In this document: in pieces, positions 25,604 to 34,260 of the stretch
Position numbering within the stretch: position 1 is the first letter of the stretch
Layout of the letters: each line of letters opens with the position of its first letter
NCBI GenBank assembly: GCA_965248775.1
Contig: OZ252150.1
Span: forward strand, 1,674,001-1,738,000
DNA length: 64,000 nucleotides
Source of the DNA: JBHHUI01 sp965248775
GTDB taxonomy: Bacteria > Chloroflexota > Anaerolineae > Anaerolineales > JBHHUI01
Direction of reading: 5' to 3'
Made by a program: the position numbers and the translations under genes
The notes under the pieces: generated by a model
What the model saw: the letters and a program-made list of their open reading frames with translations, nothing else
What the model was told of the DNA's origin: nothing
The model's database searches: none

Positions 25604-25923
25604 GTTATTTTAAGCAATAAGCTGAAAGAATATTTTGATTAAACGCGGGTTGAATAAGATGATTCGGCCAGAATCTTTATGTCATGCTGAGCGGAGCGCC
25701 TCGTCCAGTCCTGTTCGAGACTGGGAAGCATCTCTGAATAAGTAAGCCCCTCGCTTCACTCAGGGTGACAGGTTGGTTATTTGCGATTTCGTTCGACCAA
25801 CTGCTTTGCTCCCACCGCATTGTATTGAGAGCGATGATAAATGAAAACTCGCGGAAGGTTAAATTAAGTGCCTGGCACCTGCATATTATCGCTCAACTGG
25901 AGCAATTAATAAATATACATAAT
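25604..25923. other. Intergenic region holding a palindromic repeat, no gene seen
   Basis: This 320-base stretch has no convincing gene. It holds a dispersed repeat running from GTCATGCTGAGCGGAGCG (25681) to the opposite arm CACTCAGGGTGACA (to 25771), itself interrupted by a 27-bp palindrome at 25699-25725. The rest is AT-rich. The IS1202-like element begins at 25939 after a 15-bp target duplicate. Confidence 0.6.
25699..25725. repeat. 27-bp interleaved palindrome inserted in a dispersed repeat
   Basis: The flanks read GCGGAGCG and AAGCATCTC, which join to the usual form of this dispersed repeat. Between them the arms run CTCG, CCAGTC, CGAG, GACTGG (a, b, a', b', with one shared G). This is one small repeat inserted in another. 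Confidence 0.6.
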
Positions 25924-25945
25924 GTCGAAAGTCTAACCTGTCAAG

Positions 25946-26044
25946 CCAAAGTAGAAATGTCCCCTTTTCTCCAAAGTAGAAATGTCCCCTTTTCTCCAAA
26001 GTAGAGATGTCCCCTTTTCTCCAAAGTAGAGATGTCCCCTTTTG
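25946..26044. repeat. Four tandem 25-bp repeats at the IS1202-like left end
   Basis: The 25-bp unit CCAAAGTAGAAATGTCCCC... repeats at 25946, 25971, 25996 and 26021; the last two have G for A in the middle (GTAGAGATG). It matches the inner part of the terminal inverted repeat, so these are probably repeated transposase-binding sites. Confidence 0.85.
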
Positions 26045-26073
26045 GGGAGGAGAGATGAACCATCATCGTCGTA

Positions 26074-26126
26074 GGGCTGTGGAAAAGTGGGCAAGGTGGG
26101 TGTGCTTGCCCACTTTTCCATAGCCC
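26074..26126. terminator. Long hairpin downstream of the IS1202-like transposase
   Basis: GGGCTGTGGAAAAGTGGGCA pairs over about 22 bases with TGCCCACTTTTCCATAGCCC around a nine-base loop, with one mismatch. It lies just after the transposase stop and probably acts as terminator or transcription barrier. No clear T run follows. Confidence 0.5.
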
Positions 26127-26136
26127 CTTATTTGGG

Positions 26137-27449
26137 CTAACTTCGTTGGGCATTCGGTGCCACCGGCTCGCCGTTCAGGCGCTGGCCATAAGTGCGCCAG
26201 GGATGATCGGCAGCCGGGCGTGTAGGTTTGCGGAGCTTCCGATCGAGCGACTTGCTGGAAGCGACCTCGGCCTGGCGCTGTTGCCGGTTGAAAACTGTAT
26301 GCTCCAGTAGCCGGCCTTTGCCCGCGCCGTCGGCGGGACGGTGTAGCGGATGGCGATCTCGCCGTCGGCTTGCTCATAAACAGTGACGCGGGCGTTGCGC
26401 AGGGCATAACCGGGACGCGCAGTCTGGATCTGGTAGACGACCTTGTTGTACTGTAGGGTGAGGTTCTTGGAGAGTGTGCGCGTATCCTGGCGGGTGAAGA
26501 TACGATCCAGAACGTCGGTGGGCAGCAGTGGGCGATGGGCGTCGCGCGGGTCAGCGGGGACGACGGCGAAGCGCTGGTTGAAATCGTCCATGAACTGGGG
26601 GGTGAAGGCGTTGCCGGCTTCAAGGCCGGAGACGCTTTGCAGGCGCATTTCTTTGACCAGGCGGTCCTGCAGGGTCTGATTGGCGCGCTCAACACGCCCC
26701 TTGGCCTGCGGGGTGTTGGCACAGATGCTCTGGATGTCCAACTCCTGCAACGCGCGGCCAAACTGGGTCAGTCCGGTGCCGGAGACGGCGTTTTTCGCGT
26801 TGACGTGAAAGATGCCATGCTTATCGCTATAGAACGCCAACGGCTTGCTGTGCCGGGCGAAATAGCGGCGCAGGGCGGCGCAGTAGCTAAAGAAGCTCTC
26901 CTGGGGCGTGAAGTACAGTTCAAGCAAGCGCCCAGTAGCATCATCGATGAAGACCAGTAGCGAGCAAGCCGGGGCGCGGCCTTCGAACCAGTCAAAGGGT
27001 GAGCCATCAATTTGGACTAATTCGCCGAAACAGGCACGGCGAGTACGCATCTGGTGCACACGCGCACGTTTAGCGCGGCGTGGTTTCCAGAGTTCAGCAG
27101 CAACCATCAGTTGGCGCACGCTCTCGACCGATAATTGCAGACCATGTATTTCCGTCAGTTTCTCGTGGGCAAGCGTCGGCCCGAAATCGGCGTAACGCTT
27201 GCGGATGAACTGCACCGCCTGCTTGCGAACTTTGACACCCAGATGGTTGTTACTCGTCCGCCCGCGACGCTTTGAGACCAGTCCGGCTGCTCCGGCCTGT
27301 CGGTAGGTGCGTAAGAGCCGCTTCAAGTGGCGCACGCTGACCCCCAGTTGCTCTGCCGCCTCACGTTGTTTCAGGCGTTTCTCTGCGAGCCTTTGCATGA
27401 CTTCCAGTCGCGTGAGTTCTTTCTTGCTCATCGTTAGTAGTTTGTCCAT
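26137..27449 (-). pseudogene. IS1202-group transposase, frameshifted near the C-terminus
   Basis: The frame starting MDKLLTMSKKEL (27449) has an N-terminal helix-turn-helix (QREAAEQLGVSVRHLKRLLR, YRQAGAAGLVSKRRGRTSNN). The rve-type DDE core follows: FGELVQIDGSPFDWFEG, LLVFIDDATGRLLELYF, AFYSDKHGIFHVN and TPQAKGRVERANQTLQDRLV. Near 26331-26337 a 1-base-type shift throws it off frame, giving an odd tail ending at 26175. The expected end (LLEHTVFNRQQRQAEVASSK to DHPWRTYGQRLNGEPVAP) continues in another frame to TAG 26137-26139. The element is probably inactive unless the shift is a sequence error. Confidence 0.8.
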
Positions 27450-27668
27450 CTTCTGCCCTCTCCCCGGTCGTGCCGTAGAGCGTGACCGCAAAAGGGGACA
27501 TTACTACTTTGGGCTAACAGTCGAAAGTCTAACCTTGCACAGATTGTATGATTTCATATAATACGGCCTTCTTTACTCGCATTTTGTATCGGTGGACTAC
27601 GCTATGGAGGCAATATCTTGCATACTCTTTCCCTTAATCTCCCATTCGAACCAAGACGAATCTTCACA

Positions 27669-29119
27669 CTAGTGGGTCACTTGGCATGCTGATTGCCATT
27701 GCTGGATCAGCGTTGAGCGGCGGCGAATCGGGTGCCGAGTGCAAGCACCGGATCCGCCGAGTGGGTGCCGACGCTGACCTCGGCTGCGCTGCCGACGTGC
27801 CTGACGTTTACCGACCCAGTTCGTTCGGCACAGTGCCGTGCACACTGCATCGGTATACTGGGTACCGCCCCATTCAAACGGAGTGGGGTTCAGGTTCCAG
27901 CCGTGCGCAACGCCTTCCAACAAGGCAATGATTTGGTCGGGCGTTTGTGGGTATTGGCCTGCCAGGCCACGCCGAACGAGAATGCGTTGCATCGATTCGG
28001 CCATATTCAACCAAGAACCGCCCAGCGGTGTATACAGCGGCATGACACCATGTTCGAACAACCACAATACCATCTCCGGGGTGTAATGGCCTTTGAGGTT
28101 ATCCCATATGAGTAGTATACCGACCCAGTTCGTTTCACGACCCAGTTCATTCGTGACTGGGCGGTACTGGGTCCGCAGAGCAGGAAGTTGTTGCGATAAG
28201 GTGATCGGCAGAGACAATCCCGCTTGCCAGGTTTCCCACAGCAGGCGATTGGTTTCCACATCAAGTTGGGGTTTCGCGGGCAGCGTTTTCAGGATGGAGC
28301 GCAGTTCATCTTTGAGCCAGGGATGCAGGATCGCGTTAGTACTACGCGTAACGCCCTTCACGCGCACTCGTCCAGACGTCGGGTGAAACAGTGTTAGCAG
28401 TTTGGCCGTTCCGTCGCGGACGTACTCGTGGGGCTGTTTGGCCAGCTTCGCTTCCGGTTGCCAGCTACCCCCCACATATGGCTTGGTCTGATAAGGTCCG
28501 GCCTCATCTTGGGTCCAAACCGCCAGCCCGCGCGCTTCGCCAGTTTGGTAGGCTCTTTCGATCAAGTTTTTTTCGCCTCGGTATCCGGGTCGGTCACCAA
28601 GACAGGACCACCCTTCCGTTTGCGGATCACCTGGCCGGTATCACACCAGCTGCGCGACTTCTGCCAGCTGAAGCCGGCTTCCTGCAACACCGTCCAGATG
28701 GTGTAGGTGCTCACCTCGGGCAAACCATCCGGCATTGCTCGCAGCCGTTGCTGCAAAGTCTGCAAAGACCACGTCGCCGTTCCGTCTGTCTCGGGAACAG
28801 GTTGTCGACGCATTTCCTGCAAGATACGCTCGCGTTCTTCCACTCCGTACGTCACCTGAGGACCACCTCCATGTCCCGGCTCGATAGCCGCCAGGCCTTC
28901 CCGGTTGAAACGGCTGACCAACTGCGAGACCGCGTCACCGGATCTACGGCCCGACAAACGAGCGGCCTCGGTGTAGTTGTGCCTGTCCGCAACCAACAAT
29001 ATCTGTTGGGCGCGAACGACATGACTAGCAGGCTCTGTCTGCGAACGACTAATACGTTCCAGCCATTCTCGTTCTTCTTTCGTCAGCTCGCGGAGCGGGT
29101 CTTTTTTGCGTCGGCTCAT
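27669..29119 (-). CDS. IS630-family transposase, copy A, two frames with -1 frameshift and two in-frame 54-bp inserts
   Basis: The first frame (29119 to 28562, 185 residues) is the helix-turn-helix part: EREWLERI, YTEAARLSGRRSGDAVSQLVSRFN, then a winged region to TDPDTEAKKT. The second frame (28565 to 27669) carries the DDE domain: VWTQDEAGPYQTKPY, ILLIWDNLKGHYTPEM and YTPLGGSWLNMAESMQRILV. A run of seven A on the minus strand (28567-28573) at the junction is a standard slippery site for IS630 fusion proteins. Relative to copy B, two 54-bp palindromic inserts add 18 residues each without a stop, one just before the second DDE Asp block and one near the C-terminus. Activity with these additions is doubtful. 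Confidence 0.85.
27810..27863. repeat. 54-bp nested palindromic insert 1 in IS630 copy A
   Basis: Absent from copy B, where ACGTTT joins GCCGCCCC directly. The outer 28 bases start ACCGACCCAGTTCG and end CGGTATACTGGGT (arms ACCG, ACCCAGT, CGGT, ACTGGGT). They enclose an inner 26-base unit with arms CGGCAC, CAGTG, GTGCCG, CACTG. Both levels have interleaved arms. The insert keeps the reading frame. Confidence 0.85.
28119..28172. repeat. 54-bp nested palindromic insert 2 in IS630 copy A
   Basis: Absent from copy B. The outer 28 bases have the same start (ACCGACCCAGTTCG) and end (CGGTACTGGGT) as insert 1. The inner 26 bases differ: CACGA, CCCAGT, TCGTG, ACTGGG. The same inner unit occurs in the IS3 element (57670-57749). 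The frame stays open. Confidence 0.85.
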
Positions 29120-30154
29120 TTCATCTCCTGCATGATCAAGGATGCAGCCAATTCTAATGCCCGATTCATTTTATGGCGATGTCCGTGCCAAGTGACCCAC
29201 TAGTCCTGGCCCTGCTAATCGCAGCGGCTCTCGTGTTATTGGTGCCGAGTGTGGCGTTTGCAGATCACGATGGGTGTGTACTTACCTTTCCTGCGTTTGG
29301 GGTATCCGAATGGGTGTGTGCTGCCGGCTGCACAATAAATATTACTGTAAACCCTGCAGCACATAACACAGAATGTGGGGCCGACTGCGATGATGAGTGC
29401 CATGCTGCAGCGGCTGAAGCGATAGATATTGCTGAATGCGGAGAACCAGACACTGATGGCGACGGAACACGCGACGGATGCGATTCCGAACCATGGGGTG
29501 CTGGGATCAATCGTTTAGGGAACCTGGCCGCGCCCATAGGCATTTTCAACGTTCCGGGAACCGGCCCCTACGGCGCTACTCATCTCTATGCCGAGCCCCG
29601 TAACCGCTTTGGAGAAGGGCTTGGAGTGAGGAAAGTAGCGGATTTCGACAATGGGATCTTGGAGATGTTATTAAACGGTGAAATTAACTGCTTCTTCATG
29701 GGGGACAATACAATATCGGAGGCTCCGGATTTCCAAGTCCTGAACGGGACAGATGACTGCAGTAACCCTGGTGACTCTTCAACCTATGGGAGTAATTTTC
29801 TGAAAACCACTGACTCTTTTTCTTTTTTTGGGACAAGGATTAGCTATGACACAGATAAATCTGAATTCAGCATTACAACGCTCAACAGAGCTTTTGATTT
29901 TTTGGGCTTATCCACAGGTTTTTTTGAACAAACATCAACTTTTTCCTGGACGCCCCTGGTAACTACGCCGGATCCCACGCCCACTCTTACACCCCGCAGT
30001 GAGTTGGTACATTGCCCGGATGGTGCATCAGTTTGCCGCGCTGATGGTTATCTTCCAATCGGGCCACTGGCGGACTTCAGTCAGACCACGCTAGACGCGT
30101 TTGCCTGGGCATGCGGAAGGGTATCGGCCGGAATCGACCCGCTAATCTTAGGCA

Positions 30155-31494
30155 CTAGTGGGTCACTTGGCATGCTGATTGCCATTGTTGGATCAGCGTT
30201 GAGCGGCGGCGGATCGGATGCCGAGTGTACGCGCCGGAACCACCGAGCATGTGCCGCCGCTGCCGACTGCGTTGGCGACGTGCCTTACGTTTGCCGCCCC
30301 ATTCAAACGGAGTGGGGTTCTGGTTCCAACCCTGCGCGACGCCTTGTAACAAGGCAATGATTTGATCAGGTGTTTGCGGATACTGGCCGGACAGGCCACG
30401 CCGAACGAGAATTCGCTGCATCGATTCAGCCATGTTCAACCACGAGCCGCCCAACGGTGTATACAGCGGCATAATGCCGTGTTCGAACAACCACAGAACC
30501 ATCTCCGGAGTGTAATGGCCTTTGAGGTTATCCCAGATGAGTAGCATGCGCAGAGCTGGAAGTTCTTGCGACAAGGTGATGGGCAACGATAATCCGGCTT
30601 GCCAGCTTTCCCATAGCAGGCGATTGGCTTCAACGTCGAGTTGGGGTTTGGCCGGCAATGCCTGCAGGATAGCCAACAGTTCGTCCTTGAGCCATGGATG
30701 CAAAATAGCATTGGTAGTACGCGTGACGCCTTTCACGCGCACTTGTCCAGAAGCCGGGTGAAATAGTGTTAGCAATTTTGCCGTTCCGTCGCGGATGTAC
30801 TCGTGCGGCTGTTTGGCCGGCTGCGCCTCGGGCTGCCAGCTGCCCCCCACATATGGCTTGGTCTGATAAGGTCCGGCTTCATCTTGGGTCCAGACGGCCA
30901 GGCCGAGCGTTTCGCCAGTATGGTAGGCGCTTTCGATCAAGTTTTTTTCGCCTCGGTATCTGGGTCGGTCACAATAACAGTGCCGCCCTTTCGCTTGCGT
31001 GTTGCTTGGCCGGTTTCGCACCAGCTGCGCGACTGCTGCCAGCTGTAGCCGGCTTCCTGCAACACCGTCCAGATGGTATAGGTGCTCACCTCGGGCAAGC
31101 CATCCGGCATCGAGCGCAACCGTTGCTGCAAAGTTTGCAGCGACCACGTCGCCGTCCCGTCTGTCTCCGGAATGGGTGGTCGGCGCACTTCCTGCAGAAT
31201 GCGCTCGCGCTCTTCTGCCCCGTACGTCACCTGAGGTCCTCCCCCATGCTTTGGCTCGAGGGCCGCCAAGCCTTCCCGGTTGAAACGGCTGACCAACTGC
31301 GAGACCGCGTCACCGGACTTCCGACCCGACAAGCGCGCGGCCTCGGTGTAATTGTTCCCATCCGCCACGAACAGAATCTGTCGGGCGCGAACGACATGAC
31401 TAGCAGGCTCCGTCTGCGAATGGCCAATACGTTCCAGCCATTCCCGCTCTTCCTTCGTCAGTTCACGAAGCGGGTCTTTCTTGCGTCGGCTCAT
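30155..31494 (-). CDS. IS630-family transposase, copy B, two frames
   Basis: The first frame (31494 to 30937) gives 185 residues of helix-turn-helix sequence much like copy A (EREWLERIGHSQTEPASHVV). The second holds the DDE domain (LAVWTQDEAGPYQTKPY; MLLIWDNLKGHYTPEM; YTPLGGSWLNMAESMQRI) and ends at 30155. The slippery A7 (30943-30949, minus strand) joins them by -1 frameshifting. It lacks both 54-bp inserts of copy A, so it shows the ancestral arrangement. Copies A and B differ at many other positions, so they did not arise from one very recent event. Confidence 0.87.
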
Positions 31495-31575
31495 TTCATC
31501 ACCTATGTGATCAAGGATGCAGCCAATTCTAAAGCCCGATTCATTTTATGGCGATGTCCGTGCCAAGTGACCCAC
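30158..31575 (-). mobile_element. IS630-family element, copy B
   Basis: 1418 bp between TA duplicates (30156-30157 and 31576-31577), with ends GTGGGTCACTTGG and its inverse. Inserted in the same secreted-protein gene as copy A. Immediately beside it, the DUF772-type IS copy 2 begins at 31582. Confidence 0.9.
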
Positions 31576-31581
31576 TAGTCT

Positions 31582-33143
31582 AGTTTCCGGTGCAAAACGC
31601 ACCACCTAATCAGAAATCGGCAAGGGCGAACTTCTTGCTGGGAGTGAACCTTGACAATTGCATAGTTACGTGGCCTTGGCCGCCAGCTTGGTACCGATGG
31701 TATTGAGATTGGCCGCCAGGATGGCCAGCCCGACCCAACGGTGGAAGCCTGCTTCGCCACGATTGCGGCAACGGTCGAGTCGATAGCGGCGTTTCAAGAC
31801 ACTTATCCGACCTTCGACGCCGGCGTGGTAACGCCGGCCACGGCGGAACCAGAGTTGCTTTTCATGGGCCCGACGTTGTTTGGATTTGTGCCCGGGCTTG
31901 GGCAAGATGACGCGCGCGACACCTAATGCGCGAGCATAAGCTTCGTTGCCGGGCGAGTAGAGTCCGCGATCGCCGCTGACCTGTTCCGGTGCGCAGCCAA
32001 ACTGCTGCGTGTGCTGGTCGAGGGCAGGTTGCCACTGATTGACATCGTTCGGATTGCCAGCGAGGACGCGCCAGTTGCTTAGCAAGCCGCCGTCGACTTC
32101 ATCGAGCCAGACCTTGCGCCCGAACTCGGTGGGCTTGCGGACCTTGTTCCTGCGGATGATGGCGGTATGCGGTTCAAAGAGACTTACGAGCTTCTCACTC
32201 GCCGGGACACTCTCGCCGGCGAAGACCCGCCGCTCACATTGACTGATGACCTGCTCGACACGCGGGGTGAAGGTCTCGAGGGTCGCGGTCAAGCGCTGCG
32301 CTGCGCGATCTTTCTGTGTCTGCAGCTGCTCCAGAACGATTTTCGCCTGCTGCACACTCTGGCGGGCGACCTGCAGCAGCTTGCGGTACGTGGTCGTCAG
32401 CTGCGCTTTAGCTGTCTCGGAGCGCCTGCGGGCCTGATTGGCCACCTGGCGAGCATACTTGCGGGCACTGCGGGAGCGGTTGCGGAACGTCTCTTGCGTC
32501 AGTTCGGTCGTGTCACCGAGCACCGTTTTCGCCCGTCTCAGCGTGCGCCCAAGCACACGCACACCATCAGCCAGCAGGCCGTTGTCAGTGGGGTAGCGGA
32601 TGTTGGTCTCGACAACCGTTCCATCTGTGCGCAGCTTGCGGCCACGGGTGATCTTTAGCCTGCTGGCCAGCTGCAACACGTGGGCGTTCAGGGAGATAAG
32701 TGTTTCAGGTTGGAGCAGGTTCGCCCAGCGCAGGAGCGTCTTCTCGTCCGGCACGCGCTCGAAGTACACGCGGCAGAAGTGGCGCAGTACCAGACTGTCC
32801 CTGACATGTTTCTCTGTTTCCGCGTAGCTCCAGCCGTACAAATGCTTTACGACTAACACCCTGAGCACGACTTCCACCGGCGTGGAGTTGCGGCCCGTCT
32901 GTAGTGTTTTCGGATAGCGTCGCGCAAAGTCACCGCGCACTCGCTGGTAGAGCTCGTCGTCATCCAGCAATACGTCGATATGCGCCAACACCGGGTCCAG
33001 CTCACTCGTCAATGCCAGAATGTCCAGGAAGAACTTGTCGATTTCGTGGCGGTCACGTAACATTGCAGCGGCCCTTTCTGTGGAAAATGCGGGTTTGATC
33101 ATTCGCATCTTCTCACAGGAGGGCCACTTTCGCACCGGAAACT
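31582..33143 (-). mobile_element. DUF772-type IS (ISNCY/IS5-like), copy 2
   Basis: 1562 bp, reverse orientation relative to copy 1, flanked by AGTCT (31577-31581 and 33144-33148). The left duplicate abuts the TA of IS630 copy B. Only four bases of host gene (GTCT) lie between the two elements. Confidence 0.88.
31666..33108 (-). CDS. DUF772-type transposase, copy 2
   Basis: Intact, about 480 residues, the same protein as copy 1 with a few substitutions (KFFLD, SELD, PGH). It holds the catalytic-region motifs RTDGTVVETNIRYPTD, VSGDRGLYSPGNEAYA and GVEGRISVLKRRY. It starts at the ATG corresponding to copy 1 position 23887; a GTG at 33135 is possible. Confidence 0.88.
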   Translation of the reverse strand: MRMIKPAFSTERAAAMLRDRHEIDKFFLDILALTSELDPVLAHIDVLLDDDELYQRVRGDFARRYPKTLQTGRNSTPVEVVLRVLVVKHLYGWSYAETEKHVRDSLVLRHFCRVYFERVPDEKTLLRWANLLQPETLISLNAHVLQLASRLKITRGRKLRTDGTVVETNIRYPTDNGLLADGVRVLGRTLRRAKTVLGDTTELTQETFRNRSRSARKYARQVANQARRRSETAKAQLTTTYRKLLQVARQSVQQAKIVLEQLQTQKDRAAQRLTATLETFTPRVEQVISQCERRVFAGESVPASEKLVSLFEPHTAIIRRNKVRKPTEFGRKVWLDEVDGGLLSNWRVLAGNPNDVNQWQPALDQHTQQFGCAPEQVSGDRGLYSPGNEAYARALGVARVILPKPGHKSKQRRAHEKQLWFRRGRRYHAGVEGRISVLKRRYRLDRCRNRGEAGFHRWVGLAILAANLNTIGTKLAAKAT

Positions 33144-34221
33144 AGTCTAACGGGAACAACCTTCTGGGGGATGGGAACGGAGGATGATCCCTTTCGCGGA
33201 TCGTACGAATTTTCACGAGGTGAATTCGCGGATGCGGTTGCAGGTGGAGCATGCGGACAAGTGTCGAACCTGCCAATGCTTCCAAGCGGCGCGCGCATAG
33301 ACCCGACCGGGCCCTATGCAGGCTTTTCGCAGCTGCAACTGGATGTTTTTCTCCTCACAGGAGACAATCCGGATCTGACGGATGAGCAGGCGGAGCAGGC
33401 GGAGCAGGCGGTTCTCCTGGCGGCGGCCACTCCGGGTCTGACGAATGCGCAGGCCGCGCAAGCAGTTCTCTTCGCTGCGCGCACTCAGCCGCCGGGTGTC
33501 ATGATAGACACCTACCAGATCCCTCCCCTGACGAATGAGCAGGCCGCAGAGGCAGTCCTATTGGCTGCGAATAACCCAAACGCACCGACAACGGAGGAGG
33601 CCGCCCGTTTATTGTTCTCCTTCGAAGAGCATGTCGGCCCGATCGGGCAGCCGCTGGCGAACTTAAATAACGCACAAATTGAAGATGTGATGCGTTTGTG
33701 CGAGGAGGTATCGCCAGTTGATTTGCCTATGGATGTGATCACGACGTATATAGCCCCGCCGCCGCAAATTTCATGGAGAAATAGTGTGGGCGATGAGTCG
33801 TTTGAAGCGACTTCGTTTTTTCCGGATGAGGGGTTGTGGCCTCCTTGGCTACCAGGCGTACCTGCTATCTTTTTGAGTGATCTTAATCCATTTTGGGAGA
33901 GTATCACGTCTAATTTAACAAGTATTTGTGGGGTGTGTAGGACGCTCGCGAGCTGGGGCTTCCATTCGCGGCCACCAGTGAGCAGTGCTGCTTGCTTGGG
34001 CTACAGTGACCACAAGCGAACACTAGCTGGCTCGGCTTTTGCTTTGGCCTTCGGCTTCACCGGGTAATGCGATAATAAACCAGCGAGCAACGGTGGAAGA
34101 AAATCTATTTTGCCTTTTGCAAATTAGTTGGGAAGGTCTGGACTATCAAACAGCGCGCTAATATACTTGGCTGTTGCTCGATGAATTCGTCGCAGTATTG
34201 GCCCAGGTGAAACGCCAACTG

Positions 34222-34246
34222 ACCTGCGCCCTTTAGGGGCGCAGGT
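34222..34246. terminator. Hairpin downstream of the secreted-protein gene
   Basis: ACCTGCGCCC pairs perfectly with GGGCGCAGGT around a five-base loop. The T run is weak (ATTGTTAT). It lies just before the IS1182 copy 3 insertion. Confidence 0.5.
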
Positions 34247-34260
34247 ATTGTTATCCCTAG

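Larger units (their letters stand above)
25939..27519 (-). mobile_element. IS1202-group (ISNCY) element with reiterated terminal repeats
   Basis: 1581 bp flanked by a 15-bp direct repeat GTCGAAAGTCTAACC (25924-25938 and 27520-27534). Long target duplications are typical of the IS1202 group. The ends are imperfect inverted repeats of about 26 bp (TGTCAAGCCAAAGTAG... against TGTTAGCCCAAAGTAG...). The left end repeats its inner terminal sequence four times in tandem. The transposase is frameshifted. Confidence 0.85.
27672..29200 (-). mobile_element. IS630-family element, copy A
   Basis: 1529 bp between TA duplicates (27670-27671 and 29201-29202), ends GTGGGTCACTTGGCA and its inverse. It lies in the signal-peptide region of a secreted-protein gene. 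It is 111 bp longer than copy B (1418 bp): two 54-bp inserts plus 3 bp of ordinary length difference. Confidence 0.9.
27618..34067 (+). pseudogene. Large secreted protein gene interrupted by three IS insertions
   Basis: Four pieces (27618-27671, 29203-30157, 31578-31581 and 33149-34067) join to 1932 bases, 643 codons, with no frame break once IS630 copies A and B and the DUF772-type IS copy 2, with one target copy each, are removed. Translation starts at TTG 27618, eight bases after GGAGG (27606-27610). A signal peptide is clear: basic N-region (PRRIF), hydrophobic LVLALLIAAALVLLVPS, cleavage after AFA before DHDG. The mature part has a Cys-rich start, a thrombospondin-3/dockerin-like Ca-binding stretch (DTDGDGTRDGCDS), and three degenerate repeats of the type LTxEQAxxAVLLAA near 33375-33590. 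No enzyme domain is recognised. Probably an exported surface or adhesion-type protein, now inactive. Confidence 0.8.

Noticed and set aside
25946..26044. Possible CRISPR-like tandem repeats
   Set aside because: The repeats are directly adjacent with no spacers and match the terminal repeat of the surrounding IS element.
29173..30360. A single 395-codon frame reading as one secreted protein
   Set aside because: Its first ten codons and last 65 or so are read through the ends of IS630 copies A and B. The true gene starts at 27618 and continues at 33149.
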